Assembly: GCA_963920765.1 (NCBI GenBank)
Contig: OY987249.1
Span: 5,934,188-5,998,187 of the forward strand
Origin: Ulota crispa
Taxonomy: Eukaryota; Streptophyta; Bryopsida; Orthotrichales; Orthotrichaceae
Length of the DNA stretch: 64,000 nt
Reading direction: 5' to 3'
Shown here one piece after another: positions 15,301-27,300 of the stretch (position 1 is its first letter; every line of letters starts with the position of its first letter). The position numbers and the translations under genes were made by a program. The notes under the pieces are model-generated. The model saw only the letters and a list, made by a program, of their open reading frames with translations. It ran no database searches and was not told the DNA's origin.

Positions 15301-18300
15301 GATTTTGATGGAGTGGGAAGAAGGGCTCTTTGAATTTCCCTGTAAATATGGACTGTAGTTGTAACAAGAACTTTCCCTGTGACAAGAATCTGCAAACAAC
15401 AGGTTTTGTAACTTCAATCCTGTCAACCACAAGGACGACTAACTTGCTGCAAGTTTTGAAAATAGAGTCCTCATGAATAATGATAATACATGAAAGGAGT
15501 TCAAACATCAGGGGCACATGGAATCAGATACTTTACAGCTCGAAAAATCAAATTTGCAAAGACTCACTGGACTTAAGATTGTCATTGGCAGAGCAGCAGG
15601 ATAAAATCGTACATACGGTCAAAATGCCGTGTATCTAAGACTACCATACAAGCACCAAGACCATCTCATTGTCAAGAAAATTGATTATGAATCATTTCAG
15701 CGATCAGCTTTGGTATTACTTACATCATTAGAGAGACGGCGGCTACGCACCCACCAATCCACAATGGTTTGAAAAACGGTGTCGAGGGTTGAATCATCAA
15801 AGTCAATTATATACAGGAGATTGAAGTGGCGAAGGTATCGAGGCGTCACATGGTTCCGGCCCCCTCCAGGTGGGCCCATGGCCGCAACAAATTGGATGTC
15901 CAAAAGGGTTCTGAAACAATTCTCTTCTCTGTCGTACCTGGCAGGTGTACACCATGCTTTGATGTGTTTATTAGGTCCTTGATTAAACAACTTGAAGTTT
16001 TTGAAAAAAAGAACCCAAAAATATAACAGAGAAGTGAAGTTAACACCTATGCTATCATCTGTACAACTTGTAGACCAAAACAAAAGAAAAACTGATCGGG
16101 GAAACATAGCATTTAAAAAATCTGTTTGGGTGAGAAGTTTGAGGTACATGGGCCGACGAGAGGCAAAAGTTGGGTTCTAAGACACTATAGTGGATGCCGA
16201 CAATCCACGACTGTGACATACATTGAAATTCTATTCCAAGAGAAGGAAATACCAGCCTCCATGGTCCATCCATTGCCGCAAAATTTCTATTGGTGGTTGT
16301 GCGCCGTAGGTTTCAAGGGCAGGCATATTCAAGTCGTCCACAAAAATAACACACTTTGTACCTAGTGGTGGCCCGTATACATTCTTCCGTCTTTTATCCA
16401 ATTTAGTATCAATAATCTCCTGTTCAAAATTTAACCACTTTTGGATGTTAGAGCGCAGGTCACGCGTTTGACAAGTGACTCCTCTATATATAATTTTGTG
16501 CAGGCATCACATTTGCCATGCCATTACATGCATGAGCATTTACAGCTTTGAGAATGATGATTCACAATACCTGTGTTTCATTTGCGTTTGTCTGAGCAGA
16601 GAAGGTTATCATGATTTTGCGATAAATTGATTGATTAATATTATATGAAAGCACATTCTTCACGTACACAGTTTTCCCTGCTCAAGAACAGGAAATGCAT
16701 ATTAGAGTTTCGTAAAGCGTAATCTTTCAGAATGGTACGCACGTAATTTTAATTAGCTCAGTATAAAGTAACATCTAAACGTGCACGGAATGTCAAATTA
16801 AAACAAGTGATAGAATATTGTAACTAGAGTGCTAGGAGGTCTGTGTTTGCTACTTTGCTACTACGTTACTGCTTTGTGCACAAAAAAAGGGTTAAAAAAT
16901 GTGCAGTAGTGCACAAACCTGTGCCAGTCGGGCCACCAAAGAGCACATGAACTTGGTGGGTAATCAAAAGCGCCAATAAGAACGAGTATCGTGCCGTATC
17001 AATGGTTGGAACAATAATATCGTTGAATTGAGCATCAGCAAGAGGACCGCGCTTGTCAATAGTGTCCATCCAAAGCTTCCATGCCCCATCTGGCTTTGAG
17101 AAGGTGAAAGCATATACAGAGTGTTTTTCTGGGAACATTAGTGACATGGTAAATTTGGGCTTTGTGACAATAAATCCGGCACTGAGCTCGTAACCCAGGT
17201 CGTCTTCCTGCTTCAGCAGCGAACGATAAAAGCCATCAAACTTTTCTCTCCCATCGTCGTCCATGGAGGCTCCAACAGTCCAAACAAGAGCCATAGCAAA
17301 GAGGCATTGCAGCCATATCTTCCTGTCGTCTCCAGTAGGTGCTGCCATACCAGTATTTTCTTCCACACCAGCAGCTTCAGTGGCTGAGCCTCGCCGGACC
17401 ACCACATCCGGGATCTTAAACTCGTCTAACAAGCTTTTATACATGTTCATGCAGTTTTTTGGTAAAGCAATGGTGGACGTTGGAATTGGCTCCTTGCAGT
17501 GCTTCTTCACAAAATCAACACACGGATCAACAAGCCAATCCAACATACCCCCAATTATGACAAAGTCGACAAGATGCAGGAGCGTGTACTTAAAACTCAT
17601 ATGCCTAAGCCACGATTCCTTGAGAGGGTGCCACCCTATTGAGCTAGGCTCTGTATATACCATGCCGCACCTGCTGACCGTAGCAGGTGAAGCTACTGCC
17701 AGATCCTGTACTTCAAATATGAGATTCATTTGATTTGACATTTGGACTATTTCCCCACTCATTAGACACAGCTTCTTGTTGTCGTCCAACACCGTATTCA
17801 TGTTTTCGATCCAGACCTGCTTCCAACACAGTTACTGGGTAGTCAAACGCCACACTAAAGGTACTCTAGACTAGCATACAAAACTTAGTAACTCCAATGG
17901 TGAAATCTCAAATCACTTTACATAAGAGTTGAGAAAGGTGTTATCATAAGAGTTTCATACGAAGTATATTGCTATCAGTCATATATTGCGTGGTAAAGAA
18001 CAAGTAAGACGAGAGTTTTTGAGAAGGGCATGGAGTTGTAGTACCGCATCAACTGGTCCATCAAAAATAACCCATTTGCGATCCGGAGTTGGATCCACAG
18101 CAGCATTTCGAAAGGCTTTTGCAAGTATACCATCAGTCCACTCATGAGAAACGGGATCAAATTGACCATACAGCTGACCGATATAGATAGATTTAGGATT
18201 GAGACAGAAACATCTTGTAACTTGCTCCCCATCACCTGCTTCTTTCATGTCGCCCAAAGCTGCCGCCAAAACACGGTAGCACTCGGTTTTTGCCCCATAT

Positions 18301-21300
18301 GAGTAGCCAACGAGCATAAGTCCATGTCTCACCAAAATCATCTCATATAATTGGAAAATCTGCATCCAGGTTCCTTTCCACTATCAGACCAGCATTGCCT
18401 TTGGCGTTTAACACTTCCTGAAAGCTAAAAATCATCATAAAATTGAGCAAAGATCTACCTCAGCCGCTATTCATACGGTTGTCATTAGGACTAAATAACC
18501 CGGACAAAGACAGCCCGGGAAGCCGGTCACCGTCATAAGGGAAGGGAACGTACCTTCTCAAAAAAAACTGGGTGTGGTTCAAGGTTCATCTTTTCACAAT
18601 TCTTATTGACATGCACTAACATGACATCATAGTCAGATGCTGGGAGAACAGTCCCTGGAAAAAGATCCATCAAGATTCCCTCAAATAATGGAACATCATG
18701 AGATAAGAATTTTGGTAAGTTCACGTCTTTCAGAGACTTCAACATAAGTACACTTTCCAACTCTTCGGGATATTTTTGCTTCACTGCTCCTGCAGCTCGA
18801 AGCACTGATATAACCGCTCGCATTCCGTAGTCATAGTGTGTTTGACTCGATAGCTGCTCACTAATAGACCAAGAAAAACGAGTATTTCAATTTCTACAAT
18901 ATTTTAATGATATCAAATACAGAGTGGTATCAGTAGTGTGCGTTTAAATTTAAATCAAACGTGCATGTTTAAGACACTGACTTGGTCTTTAGGTAAACAG
19001 AGCCAAAAGATCCCAAGTGAGAAACTGTATCTAGCGACCAAAAAGGCTCTCGAATTCTGAGCAGAGGATTACTCAAAATTTGAGTAGCTACTTAGTGTCA
19101 CATTTAAACCAAAACAAGGTTATGAAATAACTAGGCGTAATTACACACCTGCAAAGACGATAAGTTGCCACCAGCTTGCGAGCCTGGGCTAGGGCATCAA
19201 GATAACCAAAGGAGTAAAGAGTGATCTCTGAAATTAAGGCGTAATCGGGAACCATCATAGCTACAGTCCGAAACAAAGCTTTCAGATTGTCAGGAAGCTC
19301 TGAACGCCCTGCATACCCAGGATTCATGGTGATAAAGCAATTACAGGTGATCTTGAGTGAGAGGATCGTTCCCTCAAAGTCAAATTTCTTCAGACTTGCC
19401 ATCTTGGCTCTCTGAATGGTCAATATCTGCTGGGCAATGACACTGAGCACCTGCACTTAACAGAAGCATTTTATTTTGACTTCCCTTCCGACCTCTTTGC
19501 CAGCATGACAAGAAACGTGACATTAATCTCACAGAACTTTAGGATTGTCATTGCAGGATGAGCAGATACACACACCTCCAGTTCAATACGGTTGAATTCA
19601 TCGAAGCATGCCCATGCGCCTGAGCTTGCAAGCCCTTTGAAGAACTTCCCCATGGCCAGATAGTCCAAACCATCCGAGCAATTAAAAACGACGCATTGCA
19701 TGGCAACCGCTTTGGCAAGATCTTTCGTAGTCTCGGTCTTACCGGTTCCTGAATTCGACATTGTAAGTGTAATGAGAGGCTAGATATCTCTAAGATTTGC
19801 CAATCAAACAAGTCCATGTTCGGCAAGGAAGTCGTAGAACACAATTCACAGCTATATATAAAACACTTTGAATATCAATAAGCCAATGCAACTGTATGAT
19901 TGGGTAAAGTAATGAACCCGCCGGGCCTTCAGGGGCCCCTCCCAAGCTCAAATGAAGAGCTCCCATCAACGTCCTGTAACATCGATCCGTAAGTGGAGTA
20001 ATAACCAACCGGCTGCTATTTCCCAGATACTCCCAGGCATACCATAATGCAGCATTAATCATGCGGACCATCACAGACTCTTGCTCGTACCCGTACCTTC
20101 ATGAGCATGAAGATAAACATTAGATATGACCTCAAAAACCCATCATTGCAGCAATGTTTTAAAGTTTTGTAGCATTTTCCTAGGACCAGGAAGCCATACG
20201 ACTGTTGTGTGAAATAATGCTAAAACGACAAACTATGTCGGAACAGAGAATTGCTAAAGAGTGTTTGCAGAAGAAATATCATTTTGCGTAAACAATGGAT
20301 TTCTTGCTCGGGACTATACCAAGCCCCAAGCTTCGTGAAATGACGCCAAGCCTGTGAATATACCTGTCACAGTATATCACAGTACAATGGAGCATACGAC
20401 CTATTTTGATGAATCTTTCTGTTATTCAAACGAAGTCAACTAAGAAAGCTAAATAGGGCCTCTACCGTAGCTGAGAAATCCAATCAAAGTCTGTCACGTC
20501 CGTCAAACCAGAATCTGCTAAGCCTTTGACAACGTCCCGAGCGTGTACATCAATGACAATCAGAGCTCCTATAGTTTTCCTTTCCAGGCTTGTCAGCCTT
20601 CCGCGCACCTAAGGTTGGACAACAATCAAAATCTTTGAAAGTAAGTGAAGTAAAGAACTGACTTCATCCGGCATAGACTTGGGAACAATAACTAGCCTTA
20701 TGTATGTGGATCAACAAGAGCATCAAGAAGTTGGGTCCAAAAGGAGCGCCTTGCCTTAAAGTGAGTGGATATCAGCGCAAAATCTTTTTGTGCAGAAAAT
20801 TAAGATTATCAGAACAAAAGTGCCAAGAAAATAACACCTTGTTTACAACGTCTTGAAGCTGCAATGTTTGGGATTTTTCGCAAGCTACAAGAGCACCCTT
20901 GTGAATAGCCTCTTGAACCTCTGACGTCCAATAAATTTGAGACGCACAAAGTACGATTTGACCTGGCCATTCCAATACCCACATCACCCTTACTGACACC
21001 GCGTAGGCATGGTATGCTCGCAAACAGACGTCTTGTAAGCTCTCACGCATTGCATCCTCCACCTATACTTGTACAACAAGAGGAATCAGTGTCAAAGTAG
21101 GGGTGGCAGGGGATGAACTTCGGCTCTTATGAGTTGTTTCATCAAAGCGAGAGATTTGCAAATCTTTGTGGTTATAGTCAAACCGGTGACTTTCTATATA
21201 TATCATATTGTGAATGGAAAAATTAATTCTTTGCAAAAGCCAGAATTCTTAGGAACATGCATCTTGTGACTAAGTTACAAGCCTTAATTATTGTGACAAA

Positions 21301-24300
21301 GTCTACGAACCTCTAAAAGCCACTTCTCGACGGCTCCCTGAGCTGTCTGAGGATTGAAGTGGAAGATAAAGTCCACGCGCTCGCCCTCTTCACTAATCAT
21401 GGCAGTAATGTCCATGTTGGGTTCAAAATTAAGTCGATTGATGCCCTCAAAGATCTTCTTACAGAAAGGCTGCACTCGTAAGGGATCCTTCGTTTCCGCT
21501 AAAATTTCCAGAAGTTCGTCATTGGACAAAAAAAAGAATCTGCAGCGTCTCCAAAATCGCATGTTATATTCTAACAAATGAAACTAGACTTCAAGAACAA
21601 GAGAGAAGCCATCAAGTTCATCAGATCTAAGGTTTCAAGATGGTGAGGATATCAAACTCTTGGGAGAAGATTTGATTTAACATTGCAAAAACTTGACAGT
21701 AAAACGACACTCAATTCATGGTTACATTTTAAAGAATGATTTCAAACTGTAATTATTCTCTAGACAAAGTCTAATGCCAAGAAACGGTAATATATACAAA
21801 TTTAGGTCACTTGAACCTCTCAAGACACTTCATGAACCTACACAAAGACCAAAAAATACAAATATTGGTTGCAAAACATTGAAGGATCCAAGATTCAATA
21901 TAGCCAAATAAAAATCACCTTGGGAAGGCCAGGCGTTTAGTCTCTAGATAATCATTTAAACCTTTCAACACAATTTCTAGTTGCTGGTTATTGTCCAAAA
22001 GCTTTTTGAGCAGTTCTTCATCGGCACCAGCAATAAGAACCTCAGGGTTTCGTCCCAATTTTACCATGATATTACGCCACGATTTATCAACGGCCCGGAA
22101 TCGGCGTCCTTCTGTAGGCATTTGTGTCATTATATCCTCTGATGTGAAGATGGGCTCTAAGTACATCCAGGATTGCTGACACTTGAGCCATTCGTCAAGC
22201 ACCTACAGAAAACGTATGTGAAATTAACATGGAATCCAATCATTGCAAGATCGGTTTCATTTTTGCTAGAAATCAATTAGGAAGAAATACCTCCTGTATG
22301 AGATTCAGCTTTTCGAGCCAAAGCAACACTCGATCCTCAAAAGGCCCAATATAGGGTGATGTAGCAAGTGATTGAGTTTTCACCAGATGCTCCTCCAGAA
22401 CTTGTTGTAGGTCATCCACACTTTTCAAAATATTAGTCCCTGTGGAGTGCCACGGGCCATACTCAAACTTCACACCAGTCCATGCTGCTTGCATTTTGTC
22501 CAGACTTTGCTCAACGCCGAACTCTTTGCTTGCAAATTCGCTTACCTGTCCCCAACCACGCATCATTTTATCAATGGAAATTAGAGCTTCCAGGAGGAAC
22601 AAACGATCCTGGCCCTGAATCTTAAATTTTATGAATTCATATCAACCCAAAAAGCAGTTACTTTGTGCTATTCTTTGCAAACCCTATTTGCTTGATGCCA
22701 ACTCTCTCTCTCTCTCTCTCACACCACTGTCACCAGTCTGAAGGAATGACCATAAAGTCGAGAAAAATAAAAAAGATTGAGTCCATGTCAAGAAAATTTA
22801 TCATGAGGTCTTTTGACAGACACGTCAAATTTAGCCTCAAACATTTGATTGATTGGACGTTGTGTCATTGGTCTCAGAGGAGAGGAAAGCTTCATATTGC
22901 ACTCGACAGCCAGAATTGAAACAAGACAGTCTAGTCAAGAGAAGATAACAGAAGAAAGCTGACCTCATCCAGCATCTTAATATGACGCGGTAATTCAAGC
23001 TTTATGGCAGCACGGACTGTAAAGGTTGGTGTAGGTTGTATTTTGATCCCGAGCTTTAAACTAAGCATCTGGTAGTGGCGATCTCGCATACCAGGGTTGC
23101 GAAGAGCATTGATCATTGGGCAATATTCCTGCAGAAATGTGTGGCTCTTTGAACGTCAATGCAGGAACATGTAAAAAAGTACTGTGCAAGTCCATTTTAC
23201 GCATTAAAATCAGGGCTTTTTTTTTTTGGCTTTTTGGTGCCAGATTGCACCCAAAAAAAAAAACCTGGCTAAAAAACATTAAAAAATATGCCAAAAAACT
23301 TGGATGATTTCGCCACTAGTCTTCAAATTTCTTTTAAAAATTGGATGAAATCGCCAAAATTGTGGATGAAAACCAAATTTTAGACATATAGTATGTACTA
23401 ATGTGATATTTTCTATCCAATATGTGGATGAATGTTGAAATTTGGAGCACCACTATAACATTTTAAATAGCTACCTTCACACTTCTTAAAAAATGAAAAA
23501 AGAAGCCCTGATTAAAATAGGTTCCATTCATTGAGAGGTCTTAATAAACGCTGTTGTAAGGAAGCGGAATATGCTAGGTAGATACAACATCCGCACGAAA
23601 GAAGAAATTTATTGCTAAAGAGGCCTCTACTGTAAAGTAATGCAATATCCAACTGGAGGAGACGTATTACTCGTTCACAAAGCGAAACTAAAGAACCATA
23701 ACGCAGATTTCAAAGGACCACATACAATAGAAAGAACCTCTCTAACAAAAATATGGTGTACCTGAAATGCCTTCACTTGTTGCTTTAAATCTTCTGCAAC
23801 AAGCCTTGCCAAACCTACACACAATTTTGCACATTTTGCTGCTGCACGATACCACTGCTCGACGTTGTTTAGTACTTCCTCTGCAACAAGAAGACTCATG
23901 GGGCCATCCGTCCATTGTGGCAACACACCAAGAAAGGCACCCACAGTTTCCCAAAGCAGAGCATAATTCTCAAAGTCGCTTATTAGCTGTTCCAGCTCTG
24001 GGAACTCAGTTAACATCACATCGAATAGCTGGGTCACAATTTAGCAAAAGTCAGAAAAAAATTAGCTTGAGTAAAAACTTTTCGACAATATGTGGAACAA
24101 TAACACAAATGAACACAACCCAAATTAAACTCACCGCCTCACGGCTGTTATATAGCTCAGCCTTAGCGGCACAATCCCTGAGCTTTTCTTGGAGCTCCCC
24201 AAGAATCACCACGCGATCCTCCACCGCACTTATGTCACCGAGCTTCATAAATTCTTTACACTCAACTCTTATTTTCTTAATGTCCAACTTCAACTCCTTG

Positions 24301-27300
24301 ATGTCTCGAAATAGCTCATTCATAAAAATCGTCTACCAGAGAGAAAAGGAAAAAGCTCGTGAGTCTGGGTTTGAATTGTGCTTTGCTCACTCGCATGCGC
24401 AGGAAAATTTAACATGTGCATGACACTAGTAGCAAAACAAGATGTACCTTATTTGCTACAATTTTCTTCAAAACCTTGTCATAAACAACTTCAATCCTCT
24501 GAGGCCAGCCTACTGTGGTCCAGTAGCCATTGTTGATTTTCTCAGGTACATCGTAACATTTACGTCCTAACATGGCCCATACCTGAATTGTTGAAAGCCA
24601 ATCAACACCGCAATTGGCAGTAAGCATTATACTTCATCGAATATTTTAACTTGAAACTCAAATCAGCATAAATCCAAGACCCAATTATTGTGGTCAAGAA
24701 TCAACTTTCGTACAGTAACAAAAATATCATATATGTATCATAATTATGGTGCAATTTTCTCGTAATTTCCCTCCGCAGTGTAACATTTACTTGGTATTTA
24801 AAAAAGTGCAAAGCGTACAGCTTCAGATTCCTTGACTTGCAATATAAGTGCTTTCATTGGAGCCTTTATATCTCCAGTATACTCTCTCATTGTAGCAAGT
24901 TGCTCCGCATTATCAATCGGACTGGCCCAACCCGGATATCAACACAATACGAGAAATTACGTCAATACAGTTCAACCCAGGACCTTGCCACTTATTTATG
25001 CAGACCCTATGAGGTGCTATAATGCAAGAAAATTGACAGAACCAGTTACGCCATAAATGACTGCTTCTTCAATTTACAACCAATGTACATGAACCCGTGT
25101 TCCGCAGTTGGTAGCTGTGAGGTCAGTAGACTAAGGAAAGGGAGGTTGTTCAATTATGAGGTCACCCAAGAAGAATAGCTTCCATTGTTTCATATTGTTT
25201 GCGGATGGCCAAGTTCTTCTCATGCGTAGCATCCATGACTTGTCGCAAGAGGCCCAATGCAATTCCCCTAGCCTTTGCATACAAGGCTTCGCGGACGGAG
25301 ACACAATCAACGACGTAAAGTTGAAATGTCACCTCTCCGTCTGAGTGAACAACTGCATCTTGCGCATTCTGTTTGTTACGATTTGAGGGATGAATAAGAC
25401 TTGAGCACTTTGTCTGTGCTAAAAGCAAGGCCTAAGATTATGCCATGCGCATATGGCAACAGAAAACTAGAGTAAAATAAGGGAGTAGATATAAACAATC
25501 TTAACCAGAGGAGTATGATACCTGGTTATGTTCAGATATCTTCCATTCGTATTCTTCCAAGGTGTGACGAGCATCTTTCCAGTTCTTCAAAAACTCCTCA
25601 GGCACTATCTCTGCTAAATCATCAAACTTGGACACATAAGATTCCATCAAACTGGTCGTTTGGGCACTGCCTTGATCCAAAATGTCCTGCAACAAAAACA
25701 AATGAGCCCAGAGGTGTGTAATTCAAAAAGTTTGATGACTCATGGCCTCTACCGGTGTTGTAGGTAGGAGCTCATTTGTTCGTTACGACAAAATATTGTC
25801 AACAAAACAAACCTACACGTAACATCGTGAGCTAATAAAATTGTATAATCTCACCTTGATGAAGTTTGGAGCATCTAGAACGTTTGGATGATCAGTTGCA
25901 ACGGACGGAAAATTGGACATCTTGTCCGTGTGAAACACCTCTTCAAGCCGTGACTGGAGATCCAGGATATTACTCATGTTGAATACCATGTCAATTATTG
26001 GATCAACTACAATCTTGTTCACCTCCTGCACCGATGGGTAGAATTCAAAGTGGAGGTCTGTCAACACCAATTTCAGTCTGAACATTGGCTTGAGCACAGT
26101 TCGAGATGACAAAACGTCAGGACTAGGTGCACCCATGATTGAGCCCGCTCGCAAGGCCCAATTCAGTGGTTGTCTAGGTACGAAGTATTCTCTCCAAATC
26201 TTTTTGTACAACTGAATGGAGCTCAGAGTTATATCTTGAAGTTCCTCCGCCATTGTAATAGCAAGTCGATGTATAAATGACTCCACTCTTGCAGCGGATG
26301 GTGCTGCTTGTTGTCCCGCTACTACTCCGGCCCGTTGGGGCGATAACACACACTCGTCTATTATCATCACCACATTGGTTACCCACCTAGTTATCGTAAA
26401 AAGACTGCAATTAGAGCCTCGCTCTCCCTTCAAATTCACGTATCTTTCTATCTGGTATCATGATGCATACATACATTATTACTGATTGAACAATTGGATG
26501 TAGAAGAAAAGAGAGAAAACGACTGAAAATGAATGATAATTACATAGTTCTAAAGTTCTCTACAGTTTCTTTGATGTGATCTCCAATCACAAAGGCGAAG
26601 TCAGTTGGTGACCATGGCCGAGGCTCTGTTTGAATGTGGGGGCTAATCAGCAGCTGCTCGGCAATGCTCACTTCTGTATGGAATCTCTGAAGTGTTCGAA
26701 GAAAGGTTTCCTCTGCCATGCACATCAGGTTTTGCATCATGTGTTTTAAAACTGGAAATTCTATACCTCTGCTCGAGATTGGTAAACATCCTAGGCTGCA
26801 AAAGACCAAGTAAGCCCATGCATTATTAAACACCTCAAATACATTGTTTATATGGGACTCAAAGGTAGTGGGCGTTTGGGAACTCGTCCACGCAAAACAT
26901 TGCACAAATCCGCGCCAAAGAACAAACCATTATAAGATCATCCCAAATTCAGTGATAGATGCCGAACCCAGATCCAAAACTGTTCTAAGGAGCCTAAGGT
27001 CGTCCCCTTTCTTAAATCACAAACTTCTGATAAAAAAATCCCTTTTCTACTACGTTAGGGGTTTGTACCACAACGATGCTGGCATTATAAGCAACTTTAG
27101 GTACACGGTGGGGGCCGATAGAATGCATTTACAGCACACCGGGTCAGTTTTGTTGCATGATGGTAGATGAGCATCCTTGGTAGCTTATGACCAACGGTAA
27201 TAATGAAACCAAAGCAAGTGAGAATGTTTAGCTTACAAATGGGATGGCGTAATGTGTTTGGCCCCCGGAAATATTTGAAGCCCAAGGAAGTGTGACCGCT

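Noticed and set aside
17263-17733. A 156-codon plus-strand frame
   Set aside because: It lies opposite the long dynein exon 16921-17820 and has no family similarity.
23767-24423. A 218-codon plus-strand frame
   Set aside because: It overlaps two dynein tail exons on the other strand; composition is that of antisense sequence.
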